Shown: in pieces, positions 1-8,860 of the stretch
Layout of the letters: the number at the start of each line of letters is the position of its first letter
How positions within the stretch are numbered: position 1 is the first letter of the stretch
Source of the DNA: Stentor coeruleus
Taxonomy: Eukaryota; Ciliophora; Heterotrichea; Heterotrichida; Stentoridae
Direction: 5' to 3'
NCBI GenBank assembly: GCA_001970955.1
Contig: MPUH01000719.1
Coordinates: forward strand, 1-38,387
DNA: 38,387 bases
Notes under the pieces: generated by a model
The model's input: only the letters and a program-made list of their open reading frames with translations
What the model was told of the DNA's origin: nothing
Database searches by the model: none
Translations under genes and position numbers: made by a program

Positions 1-93
1 TCTCCTATGGAGAAAGTGTATGGAGATTTGAGTAAATCAAAAGATCAGTCAAATAGTGTACCGGGGTGGACTTTTGTATTACCAGATACTTAA
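1..93 (+). CDS. possible C-terminal tail of an upstream gene (partial)
   Basis: Frame 1 is open from the window edge to a TAA at 91-93 (30 codons), ending in the residues PGWTFVLPDT. It could be the last codons of a gene lying mostly outside the window. The stop is only 10 nt before the first ATG of the Rsm22-like gene, which is tight even for this genome. It could therefore instead be a 5' part of that gene joined by a splice or lost through an error; joining the two frames needs an intron of length 3n+1, and I found no GT...AG pair of 16 nt. Thirty open codons can also occur by chance. Low confidence. Confidence 0.25.
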   Translation, partial: SPMEKVYGDLSKSKDQSNSVPGWTFVLPDT

Positions 94-103
94 TAATTTA
101 ACT

Positions 104-1114
104 ATGAGTTTAATTATCAGAAATTTCTTCACGACAAATTTTATTGGGGGAATAGAATGTGTAATCATCAATGGAAGGGTGCCTATTTTGGATAATAAAA
201 CTCTTAGCTCTTATACTGCAGTTAAAAAAGTTTTACAGAAGGTTAAAGAATCAATACCTTGTTTCAAACCTAAAACTCTGTTAGATTACATTTCAGGTAC
301 AGGCGAAGGGGTTTTAGCTGCAACAGAATCTTTTCCTGATCTTGAATGTTTACTGATAGAGCCTTCAGATATACTAAAAAGTAAATCAAAGAAAATTTGT
401 AATAATCTATCTAAAAAAGTATACAAAGAAAATCTGACAAGTCTACCATTTGTAACTGAACCAAATAGCATTTATGATATTGTCACATGTTGGTCAGTTC
501 TAAGCCAAATTGATAATACTCAAACAAGAAATTTTATTATTGATGCGTTGTGGGATCGTACAGGGAAAATTATGATTTTTATAGAACCAAATACAAATAA
601 AGGTAGTTATCTTATATATTCTGCATATAAATGGGCTGAAAAAATAGTAGCCCGTTATGATGTTGAAATCATAGCATGTTCTTTTCATGAAAAAAAAATT
701 ATTGTTGGCAGCGAAATTAAGCCCTGGTGGAAATTTTCTATAGTAAATGAGTTTTTTAGGGATATTTTTAAGGGAAAAGAAGATAAAGATTTACAAGAAA
801 AAAACAATTGTGATAGGGAAAATGATGATTTTTGCTATATTATTGTTAAACGTGGAGGAATGTTTAGATATAATATTGAAAAAAAGGAACTTTGTCTTGC
901 AGAAAATACATTTCTCTTGACGAGATCTTTAAGTAGATATCACAAGAAGAAAATTATTTATAATATATATAGGGTTGTTAAACTTGAAAGGTGTATTTTA
1001 TGGAAATCAGCTAATAAGCAGGATGTTAAATTTTCGTTAAAGGGAATTTATTTAGGAGATTGGTATAAAAATATGAGGAATGATAATGGTAGATATAAAA
1101 AATCTGAAAAATGA
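104..1114 (+). CDS. Rsm22/METTL17-like methyltransferase-fold protein, mitochondrial ribosome assembly
   Basis: About 336 aa. The middle matches the Rsm22/METTL17 family: a SAM-fold motif I in LLDYISGTGEG, an acidic strand end in LLIEPSD, YDIVTCWSVLSQI, then the family-typical LWDRTGKIMIFIEPNTNKGS. Family members act in mitochondria on assembly of the small ribosomal subunit. I chose the ATG at 104 as start: the frame is open further 5' but has no earlier ATG, and MSLIIRNFFTTNF is basic, hydroxylated and free of acids, like a mitochondrial presequence. Only about 70 residues precede motif I, fewer than usual, so the N-terminal domain may be shortened or lie in an unrecognised 5' part. Human and yeast members are reported to carry a 4Fe-4S cluster through cysteines after the GTP-like/EP region; here that stretch reads ACSFHEK...KPWWKFS, so most ligands are missing. 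Ends in TGA, followed two codons later by TAG. Confidence 0.72.
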   Translation: MSLIIRNFFTTNFIGGIECVIINGRVPILDNKTLSSYTAVKKVLQKVKESIPCFKPKTLLDYISGTGEGVLAATESFPDLECLLIEPSDILKSKSKKICNNLSKKVYKENLTSLPFVTEPNSIYDIVTCWSVLSQIDNTQTRNFIIDALWDRTGKIMIFIEPNTNKGSYLIYSAYKWAEKIVARYDVEIIACSFHEKKIIVGSEIKPWWKFSIVNEFFRDIFKGKEDKDLQEKNNCDRENDDFCYIIVKRGGMFRYNIEKKELCLAENTFLLTRSLSRYHKKKIIYNIYRVVKLERCILWKSANKQDVKFSLKGIYLGDWYKNMRNDNGRYKKSEK

Positions 1115-1405
1115 TTTAATTAGATAAGAATATATTAGTAATAAAAGGATAAAAATGCTAAAATAAATTTGACATGCTGATGCTGGGAATAATATAATAA
1201 GATATAAAGTGATTAAAAAATTATAAAGTATTGTAAGATTTTAAAACAAAGGTATGACATGAACTTTAATAGTTTTACATTTTTTTATATAAAGGTTTAT
1301 ATTTTTAAAAGTTGTGAGCAACTGAAAGACTTGATGTTGAATAACGAGGAAATCATTAGCAATAATCAATCTTTAATATAATCAAATGTTCTTTTCAAAT
1401 ATATA

Positions 1406-2878
1406 ATGGAAACTGAAGAGCTAAAGTTTATGCAAGATAAGTATGTTGAAATGAAAGGAGGCATAGCAAAAACCACAACTATTCTACATGAATATGGAGG
1501 AAGTGTTAAAGAAAAATATCATATAGGGTATCCGTTAGAAGGGGCTGTTCGTTCATCATTGGCACAGTTCAGAAATTGTATTCACAGAGATTTAAATCTA
1601 AAACGGGCAATCAAATCTTATTACATAGCAGATGCAATGTTCTCTAATAGTAGTGTATCTTTTACAAGTCATCCCTTAATGAACTTCGAACTTATACTTA
1701 ATGAAATAAAAGCCCTGTCAGAGCTAAACCATCCAAATATCATTCGTCTATATGATGTGTATTTCGATTCAAAATATATTCATTTAGTGACTGATTTTTG
1801 TAAAGGTGGAGAGCTATTTGAACTTTTATATCAAGATCATTTATCAGTAGATGATAGCCTTGGAATATATATTCAAATAATTGAGGCTATAAAATACATA
1901 CATTCAAAGGAATATTGCCACAGAGGTTTATGCATAGAAAATATAATGTTCTCTGATAATGATAAGAAAAAAGTTAAAATTATAGGGTTTAGTGGAGCAA
2001 TTAAAATAAATGGCCCAATCAGATATAAGTATGGTTCCCCAATGTATATGGCCCCTGAAGTTTTTCAAGATAACTATACTGAATTATGTGATGAATGGTC
2101 AGCCGGAGTAATTTATTTCACAATGGTAGCCGGCCATCAACCCTTCCAATCCTCAAACTTCAACCAACTATCCAAGCGCGTTCAAAACCGCGATTTTATC
2201 CGTTCTGAAAACTGGAAAGCCTTGCCTAAACTCGTGAAAAAGTTCCTCAAAAAAATCCTTGAAATAAAAAACCGCCCCAGCGCACAAAAAATCCTAGAAA
2301 TGCCTCTAATCAAAAAATACCAAAAAGAAAACAATAAACAAGCAATAAAAAAGCTCATGAGAACAATAAAAAGCATAAAACCCGAATCAAATTTTTCTCA
2401 AAAAATCAAACTTTCCAATAAAATCAAAATCGCCGTTTATAAAATCCTCTCCCCTTTAAATATTCTTCATGATCTTAATGGCCTTGAAGGTTTATGGAAT
2501 GAACTTGATGTTGAAGGTAGTGATATGCTTATGGAAAGCAATATAGTAAATAACATAGAAAAAGTTTTAAATAAACAAGAACTTTCACATAGAGCTCATC
2601 AGATTATAAAGAAATTTGATTTAGATAAAAGAGGATGTGTGACAAAAGATGAATTTATAGGTATGCTTTGTGATCTTACTGATAGAAATTTATTAATGCA
2701 AGCTTTTAATATATTGGATTTTGATTGTAATGGAATTATAAGTCCTGCAGATTTTGACGTTTATTTTAAATGCACTGATTATGAGAATTTGACTAAACTT
2801 ATGCAGGAGGCTAATGGGACGACTTTGTTGGATTATGAAAGCTTTTCTTTGTTAGTAACTAAATTCGTAATAAATTAG
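1406..2878 (+). CDS. CDPK-like calcium-binding pseudokinase
   Basis: 490 aa with the calcium-dependent protein kinase plan: kinase domain (about 38-305), a basic junction segment, then EF hands. Kept kinase landmarks are the beta-3 lysine in RAIK (K70), an alpha-C Glu in ILNEIKAL, NHPNIIRLYDVY, and MAPEVF with DEWSAGVI. Both catalytic aspartates are gone: HRDLKPEN is HRGLCIEN (residues 172-179) and DFG is GFS (194-196). The glycine loop is also degenerate (YPLEGAVRSSLAQF). Two EF loops look able to bind calcium, starting at D406 (DLDKRGCVTKDE) and D439 (DFDCNGIISPAD); the first and last hands are degenerate. It is therefore probably a catalytically dead, calcium-responsive scaffold or allosteric partner. 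The frame is intact over 490 codons, which argues against a pseudogene. Codons from about 2110 to 2470 are markedly C-rich compared with the rest. Confidence 0.85.
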   Translation: METEELKFMQDKYVEMKGGIAKTTTILHEYGGSVKEKYHIGYPLEGAVRSSLAQFRNCIHRDLNLKRAIKSYYIADAMFSNSSVSFTSHPLMNFELILNEIKALSELNHPNIIRLYDVYFDSKYIHLVTDFCKGGELFELLYQDHLSVDDSLGIYIQIIEAIKYIHSKEYCHRGLCIENIMFSDNDKKKVKIIGFSGAIKINGPIRYKYGSPMYMAPEVFQDNYTELCDEWSAGVIYFTMVAGHQPFQSSNFNQLSKRVQNRDFIRSENWKALPKLVKKFLKKILEIKNRPSAQKILEMPLIKKYQKENNKQAIKKLMRTIKSIKPESNFSQKIKLSNKIKIAVYKILSPLNILHDLNGLEGLWNELDVEGSDMLMESNIVNNIEKVLNKQELSHRAHQIIKKFDLDKRGCVTKDEFIGMLCDLTDRNLLMQAFNILDFDCNGIISPADFDVYFKCTDYENLTKLMQEANGTTLLDYESFSLLVTKFVIN

Positions 2879-2997
2879 CTTAAAAAATAAGGAAAATCGA
2901 TAATTAGGTGTTAAATTATATGAAAATATCAATTTTATTGAGTTTTTGATTTTAGATAATAAATGTTGATTGATAGACATTAAATCAAGTTGGATGT

Positions 2998-3950
2998 CTA
3001 AAAATAGTTATAAATCTCAGTTTGAAATTGAACAATTTCTTTTTCTAGTGCTATGCATTGCAATTTGGTGTATCCTTCTAATGAATAAACTATATAAGCA
3101 GTAAAGCATTTTCCAATGAGGCTTCCATTAAAACTTATAAAAAAGCTGTTAAAGCATTCTAAAGTATCTAATGAATATATGTATAAATAACAATCATGGT
3201 ATATAATGAATATATGTATAAATAACAATCATGGTATATAATAAAAGTGTTTATTATAAAGTATTCATATACATATTTTTGGATTACGGGCTGAGTATAT
3301 AAAAGGCTCATTAAAATATGACATATTTTGATAGCATTTAAATAAAAATCAAATTTTGCCTACAAAAAGATCAAATGTGTATATTTTGTTTTTACTAAAA
3401 ATTATTAAATAATGACCTTTTGTGAAGGCTAAGTCAATTATATGATTTTTTTCGCGTAGAGTTATGCTATTAGCTTTTCCTGTTATAAAGTTTTTAAGTT
3501 TAATAGTCCCGAGGCCTATGTCGAAAGCTAAAAAAATTTCCGTAGAGTTTATTTTGGTAGTTATTATTTCGTATATTTCTGTACTGATAACATAGGAAGA
3601 TTTATAAATATAGTATATATAATAATAAAACTATCCATAAAATATGAGTTACTATACTTTATAACCTTCTTTTTTTGAGCAGGGAATCTTGATTTAAAAA
3701 GACTTCCATATAATATAAATTCACTAAAAAATTTCAATTTATTTCTAAGAGAAAGTTTTTATACATCCTCCACACATAAATTCTGTAAAGTATAAAAATA
3801 AAACATCAATTTATGAATAAATGACTGTTCTATTATATGATAATATCCTATACAATTGACAATTTTAAAAAAACTAGTTCTTTTAAATTTTATATAACTC
3901 TTATAAAGTTCCAACAAAATAAAAGACTTACCTAGTTTATATATTCCCAT
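2998..3950 (-). pseudogene. decayed protein-coding gene, family not identified
   Basis: Reading the minus strand from an ATG at 3950, coding-like sequence continues for roughly 300 codons but with lesions. The first 63 codons end at a TAA (3759-3761). The same frame then continues openly (starting KLSLRNKLKFF) to about 3564. Around 3605-3635 the reading moves by one base into a frame containing LAFDIGLGTIKLKNF and YLIIFSKNKIYTFDL, which stops at a TGA (3349-3351). A second one-base shift near 3355 gives a frame that, if the 35-bp duplication at 3169-3238 is collapsed, runs on through YLYIYSLDTLECFNSF to the TAG at 2998. Alternating beta-strand-like segments suggest a beta-propeller-type protein, but I cannot name the family. 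Several lesions favour a true relic; poor sequence quality is the alternative. Confidence 0.5.
3169..3238. repeat. perfect 35-bp tandem duplication
   Basis: Two identical 35-bp units, 3169-3203 and 3204-3238, lie head to tail. The unit length is not a multiple of three, so the second copy shifts the frame of the decayed gene on the minus strand; removing one copy restores a long open frame. Perfect identity means either a very recent duplication or an assembly artefact like the N-marked joins elsewhere in this window. Confidence 0.9.
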
Positions 3951-4139
3951 ATCAAAAATTCTTTCTCAAATCAAGTCAATAATTATAATTATATCTCAAA
4001 ACTATTTAACCAAAAATCCTAAATATCCAATTTACCAAATCCTTTAGTTATAATTTTAATCAAAACCTTAAATCCCATCTAAAAACCTAACTTTCTTATT
4101 GATTCTTCCAGTTATATTTCTTAAACCTAAAATATTTAA

Positions 4140-6923
4140 ATGGAAGATGAAAACTCCAAAATGCAAAAAGAAGAAAGCAGCAGTCATATAAGCGAAGATG
4201 AAATTGGTGATGAAGATGGGGAAATAGGTGATGGCTCCGATAGTAAACTCCTTGCCGGCGATAAAATGATTTCAATTAATCTCCTCGACTACCGGAAACT
4301 ATCAAAAATAAAAAAGGACTTCAAACTTAAAGAAGAAGGACTATTAAAGTACCAATTCATTAACATCATGCTACACCATCTACCTGAAATCAAAGACAAA
4401 GTGAGCCTTGTGAATTCCTTAAATGAACTTTTTGCCGAAATTGATGTTAATGATGATAAACACTTAGAATGGGATGAGTTCTCAAACTATATTATAGAAA
4501 TTGGCCTTGTGCGAAAAGAACAAGGATTTGTTGATGTAATTAAAAATTACAAACAAGCTGATTGGCGGGATACAGTAAAACATGACAATGATATCGAATA
4601 TCTAAATTACTTTCCTCATACAAAGCATTTAATAGTAACCGAAAGAGACAATAAACGCTTTAAAGTTTATAACATGAAAAACGGGAAGTTTGATCGAGAT
4701 GTCAAAGGTCATACCGGCGCTGTAATAACAGCTTATCACATCCATGAGTGTAATCTTGTAGCAACAAGTTCAAATGATTTATCTATAATCCTATGGGAAG
4801 ACTCAACATATAACATGATGCAAAAAATCACAAGTCCAATAATCCCTATAGTCCTAACATATTTTGAAAACATTTTATATGCAGGTGGACCAGAAGGGAT
4901 GATTTATTATTGGAACCTTCAAGATACATCATCAAGAATCCCTCAATCAAACATATTCCCAAAACATAAAGATTTTAATCATGGGAATAAAGCTGTGACA
5001 GCAATGCTACCTATACCAAAACTAAAAATCTTAGCGACAAGCGATCTTGATGGGCAGATTTTGTTATGGGATGTACCATTTCTTACACCAAATAGAAAAA
5101 TGATTAAACTTAATAAAGGGATATACTCGCTTGACTGGAGTGGGACTGTTGGATGCTTATTTTCTGCTGGACTTGATAGAGCAGCTTATGTTTGGAATCC
5201 TTATGTTAATAAGTATATTTACAAGTTATCTGGACATATTCATAGCCTTGTTGGTATTAAATGTGTTCCAGATACACATCAATTGGTCACTGCGGATATA
5301 TCTGGGATGTTTAAGATTTGGGATATTAGGACTTTTACTTGTATACAAAGTTTTAATGCCCCTGTTGCAGAACTTAATGCATTTTCTGTAACTTATCCTG
5401 AGAAAAAAATTATTGCAGGAGCGAAAAGATTACATATGTATACTTATGAAGAACCTAAAGATCAAAATAAAGTTGATGAGGGTATTCCGCTTATGTGCCT
5501 TTATAATTCTTTATACAATACTTTTATTACAGCACATCCTTCGTGTATTAAGATATGGAGTTGTGCTAATGGCAAACTGGTTAGGGTTTTTCGGAATCTA
5601 ACCCCTGACGATATTACAACTATGCAACTGGACAATAAAAAAAGAAAACTTTTTTTAGGAGACTCGAAAGGAAGGGTTGTGACATTTAAAGTCAAAAATG
5701 GCTCGAAGATTAAAAAGTTCAAAAAACATAAAGGAGAAGTAACTTCATTGATTTTTTGGTCTGAATGCAAATATCTAATATCTAGCTCTTGGGACCACAA
5801 AGTCCATGTTCACGACGACTCACGAGGTGGCGAAAAGGGTTCAATTCGTTTCGATCAAATCAAGCACAACGATATTGTCAATGGTATCGATCTTAAAGGT
5901 AAAGGTAAATACCTAGCTTCATGTAGTGATGATGGGACTATCCTCATAACAAACCTTAGAACTTTAAGACAAGAAACTGAACTTATAGGTCATGATGGTG
6001 AAGTTAAAGCTGTAAAATTTTTAAACCCTCACAATTGTTTAATAGCCACAGATCTAATTGGTTTTTTTTATTTCTGGGCAGTGGCTCCAAGTAACATGAA
6101 AAACACTTTATTATTAAAACTTCCAAATAAAGTGACTAAAGATACAGGAGGTACAGATACATGCCCAGTAAGAGCATTAGACTGGGATGAAATATCATCA
6201 ACATTATATGGTGGAGATGATTTAGGGAATATTCATAGTTGGAATATATCATCATTATTATATAAACTAGAAAAACTTGGAAATAGAAGAGAAGATATTG
6301 TTGGAGAACCTCAAGATAGGATATCAATACTCATGACTTTAGGAAGTATAGGGAATGATTCATCATATAAGAAAATAATTCCTGAGGATATGAAAAAAAT
6401 TAATGAATGGAAAGCTCATGAAGAAGGAATTATCCATATATCTTTACTAGAAGGATTAAATTACCTTGTTAGCAGTTCTTTTGATTATAGAGTTCATATA
6501 TGGGATTTAAAAGGTGTTAGGATGGGGACATTGATTGTAGGTGAAGACCCAAACTGGAATTTAAGAATTGATACTCAAGGTCGTTTAGATACTGCAAGGA
6601 AAGAAGCTGTATTTTTGTTAGAAGAGTCACAATTAAGGTCATATGAACAGACTATCCTTGACTTAAGCACAACAGCCAAACCATTTTCAGATTCAGATGA
6701 AAGTGAAGAAGAAGTTAATAACACCAAAAGTATCTTTGGGAAAATGGATATGTCTTTTACTGGGAAAAACAAAACTCAGATAACTAAAAAAAACACAATA
6801 ACAGCTAAGGACAATAAATTAAAAAGCTTAAATACCAGTAGAATTGAATCTACTACAAATAAAAACTTAGCTCCAAGAAGAACTTTATCAACTTCAGGTC
6901 AGAAAATTGTTGGGCTTAAGTGA
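4140..6923 (+). CDS. EF-hand plus WD40 repeat protein (WDR49/WDY-like)
   Basis: 927 aa, one uninterrupted exon. The N-terminus is acidic (EDEIGDEDGEIGDGSD). It is followed by a helical EF-hand region with one good calcium loop at about 102-113 (DVNDDKHLEWDE). From about 145 to 830 there are a dozen or so WD40 repeats, seen as GHTGAVITAYH, DLSIILWED, DGQILLWDV, DRAAYVWNP, GMFKIWDIR, SWDHKVHVHD, GHDGEVKAVKF, and FDYRVHIWD. That is enough for two propellers. The C-terminal 100 residues are basic, Ser/Thr-rich and probably disordered. An EF-hand head followed by two propellers is the layout of WDR49/WDR64/WDY-type proteins, many of them linked to motile cilia; a ciliary role here is inference. 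The gene converges on the minus-strand gene ending at 6979, leaving 55 nt between stop codons. Stop is TGA, with TAA four codons later. Confidence 0.85.
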   Translation: MEDENSKMQKEESSSHISEDEIGDEDGEIGDGSDSKLLAGDKMISINLLDYRKLSKIKKDFKLKEEGLLKYQFINIMLHHLPEIKDKVSLVNSLNELFAEIDVNDDKHLEWDEFSNYIIEIGLVRKEQGFVDVIKNYKQADWRDTVKHDNDIEYLNYFPHTKHLIVTERDNKRFKVYNMKNGKFDRDVKGHTGAVITAYHIHECNLVATSSNDLSIILWEDSTYNMMQKITSPIIPIVLTYFENILYAGGPEGMIYYWNLQDTSSRIPQSNIFPKHKDFNHGNKAVTAMLPIPKLKILATSDLDGQILLWDVPFLTPNRKMIKLNKGIYSLDWSGTVGCLFSAGLDRAAYVWNPYVNKYIYKLSGHIHSLVGIKCVPDTHQLVTADISGMFKIWDIRTFTCIQSFNAPVAELNAFSVTYPEKKIIAGAKRLHMYTYEEPKDQNKVDEGIPLMCLYNSLYNTFITAHPSCIKIWSCANGKLVRVFRNLTPDDITTMQLDNKKRKLFLGDSKGRVVTFKVKNGSKIKKFKKHKGEVTSLIFWSECKYLISSSWDHKVHVHDDSRGGEKGSIRFDQIKHNDIVNGIDLKGKGKYLASCSDDGTILITNLRTLRQETELIGHDGEVKAVKFLNPHNCLIATDLIGFFYFWAVAPSNMKNTLLLKLPNKVTKDTGGTDTCPVRALDWDEISSTLYGGDDLGNIHSWNISSLLYKLEKLGNRREDIVGEPQDRISILMTLGSIGNDSSYKKIIPEDMKKINEWKAHEEGIIHISLLEGLNYLVSSSFDYRVHIWDLKGVRMGTLIVGEDPNWNLRIDTQGRLDTARKEAVFLLEESQLRSYEQTILDLSTTAKPFSDSDESEEEVNNTKSIFGKMDMSFTGKNKTQITKKNTITAKDNKLKSLNTSRIESTTNKNLAPRRTLSTSGQKIVGLK

Positions 6924-6978
6924 GTTTTTTTTGATTAATTTAAAAATTTTGAGTTAAGTTTATATAATCTAACTAAGT

Positions 6979-7719
6979 TTAATTGAAATTAAACTCGAGT
7001 TCGTCAATCCGTAATGTTATAAATCGCTTGCAGTTATTGCAAAAGTATGTACATTTGATAGCTTTATCTGCAGAAATGCATAGAGAGCATAGAAGTTTCT
7101 CAAGTCTGTATAGAAATTACATGGAGCATGTTGGATAAGTTATTTTTAGATCTGTTACTATCACTTTGCAGCATTTACTGCATTCGATTTTGCAGTTGTT
7201 TTTGTAAGGTTTTTTTATTTCTGTTCGGAGTTTTAGTATTTCGTCATAGAGTTTATGAGCTTTGGTGTTTGTACTGGCAAAAGAATTTGATCCAGGGTTG
7301 TCTTTTTCGGTTTCTTTTGCGATTTCGAATAGTGGCATTTCTCGAGCTTCGTTGGCTGATGAGAAAAATGATGTTCCTATATCTGGAACATCTTCAATAG
7401 AGAAATCTAGTGATAATGATATGTCTTTAATAGGAGTCTGACTGTTCTTATGAAAATTTTTCATATCAGGGAAAGAGCACTGGCTAAATGAATCTTTTTG
7501 CGATGATATTTTAGTATGCGGAGTTATTCCTTCAAAGTTTATCGTTGACTTATAACGTTCTGGTGAGCCAGGGCGCAAACAGAGTTCTGATTCTGTCTTA
7601 AACACCTCTAAATGCCCACTTGAAAGCCCCTTACTAGATTCATAAGGAAGTATATTGCACATTTGGCATGTGGATTTGCCAATCTGAAGAGTATTTTCAA
7701 TTCTTTCCACACTAAGCAT
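6979..7719 (-). CDS. spliced Cys-rich (putative zinc-binding) protein, unknown function
   Basis: Exon 1 is 7121-7719 and exon 2 is 6979-7105, separated by a 15-nt intron. The spliced protein is 241 aa. Without splicing the frame stops one codon into the intron region and loses most of the cysteine cluster. The first 150 residues are Ser-rich and probably disordered, with an early CQMC pair near residue 18. A short helical segment (ETEKDN to LRTEIKK) leads to a C-terminal cluster: ECSKCC, TCS, LCSLC, and CTYFCNNC. Regular CxxC spacing suggests a zinc-binding fold, but it matches no named finger I recognise. The ATG at 7719 lies 52 nt beyond the stop of the MYB gene on the same strand, so the two are closely tandem. 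Confidence 0.7.
7106..7120 (-). other. 15-nt spliceosomal intron
   Basis: On the minus strand the 15 bases GTAATTTCTATACAG separate two open segments of the Cys-rich gene. The intron splits an Ile codon (phase 2). It begins GTAA, ends CAG and contains an in-frame stop, so retention would truncate the protein. Length and ends fit heterotrich ciliate introns. Confidence 0.85.
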
Positions 7720-7771
7720 TTAAATATTATAAAGAAACATTACATTTTTCCCACTGAATTTTGATTTTATA

Positions 7772-8689
7772 TTAAACATTAAATGTTCTCGGGCTTTCCA
7801 GGTTGAGCATCAAGCTCGGACTCTCAAAAATGAATTCTGTGTTAAAATTGATCTGTGGCGGTGTTTTCAAAAACTGTGGATTCGGCCACACAAGCTCTTG
7901 ACTCAGCAAATTTTTATAGTCTTTAATAAACTTAGGTGTTGTAAACTGTGAAGATGCCTTATTAGGCGAAAACATAGGTGTTGATAGATAATTGGAATCA
8001 TCCATTAAACAAACATCATCAAAGCCCAAATCGTCTTTTACAGGATCTTTTTGTGGACTACAATCGTATCTGTTCTCTTTATCCTCAGAAAGTTGCTCTT
8101 TTGTATATAGCTGTAAAGCTTCACTTAGCAAAATTTGATGTACTGATGGGCAGATAAGATTCCTTTGTTCATTTATTTCAGAATTCGCCCGTCGACCTCG
8201 TTTCCTTCGTACTGTATCTTCGTTGTTTTGTACTGAACATTCATGCCCTAGGGAATAATGTCCATATTTGTTAAGACTGTTTTCATAGTATTTTACAAAG
8301 TCGGGGATTTTTTTTTTCATTGATGAATTCCAATGGTTTTTGATTGAATTATCTGTACGGCCTTTGAGGATTTTCGAGATCTCAGCCCATCGATTCCCTA
8401 GCATTTTGTGTAGAAGAAAAAGTAACCATTCTTCTTCTTCACTCCAGTTCTCTTTACGAATATTTGGATTTAGGTGATTGTGCCACCTTTCTCGGCATTG
8501 TTTACCTATTCTCCCTTCTAGGTGTTTGGCAATATAGGTCCATTTCTGAGGTCCGTTTTTTTCAACTAATTTTATGACTAGCAGATCTTCTTCAAGGGTC
8601 CAAGGGCCAGTCTTGATGACTTTTCCATGTTTTTGTTGAATGGATTCGCATGCTTTCAGGACTTTATAAGTATTTAAGTCGCTTTTCAT
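7772..8689 (-). CDS. R2R3-type MYB transcription factor
   Basis: 305 aa. Two adjacent MYB repeats occupy about 28-77 and 80-125. Repeat one has the tryptophans at W30, W50 and W69 within [17 protein letters not shown] and [14 protein letters not shown]. Repeat two has W82, W101 and W120 within [23 protein letters not shown] and [12 protein letters not shown]. These match repeats R2 and R3 of c-Myb, whose third helices bind the AACNG-type site; no R1 repeat is visible upstream. A basic patch (RRKRGRRAN, about 160) could be a nuclear localisation signal. The remaining C-terminal half is low in order and contains several SP/TP sites (for example CSPQKDP, TPMFSPN), compatible with phosphorylation. 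The start ATG at 8689 leaves about 27 residues before repeat one. Confident family call; target genes unknown. Confidence 0.92.
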   Translation of the reverse strand: MKSDLNTYKVLKACESIQQKHGKVIKTGPWTLEEDLLVIKLVEKNGPQKWTYIAKHLEGRIGKQCRERWHNHLNPNIRKENWSEEEEWLLFLLHKMLGNRWAEISKILKGRTDNSIKNHWNSSMKKKIPDFVKYYENSLNKYGHYSLGHECSVQNNEDTVRRKRGRRANSEINEQRNLICPSVHQILLSEALQLYTKEQLSEDKENRYDCSPQKDPVKDDLGFDDVCLMDDSNYLSTPMFSPNKASSQFTTPKFIKDYKNLLSQELVWPNPQFLKTPPQINFNTEFIFESPSLMLNLESPRTFNV

Positions 8690-8860
8690 ATTTTAAATTT
8701 CCTAATGAAACTTTTAAATTACTATCGAAATTCTGTAGTATTATGGGTATTTTGATTAAAATACACAAGATTACTAATATTAAAACTACAAGCAACCCAA
8801 GAAGATTACAATTTATTAAACAGCAAATTTAATGAAAATTACTAAAGGTTTACAAGCTTC

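Noticed and set aside
16-48. 15- to 17-nt GT...AG candidates near the window start
   Set aside because: None joins the frame open at position 1 to the Rsm22-like frame; the consensus is poor.
2998-3645. Reading TGA as Trp, because one frame of the relic is interrupted only by TGA codons (Blepharisma-like code)
   Set aside because: All Trp codons in the intact genes are TGG, TGA ends three good genes at family-appropriate places, and a different frame explains the relic better once the 35-bp duplication is removed.
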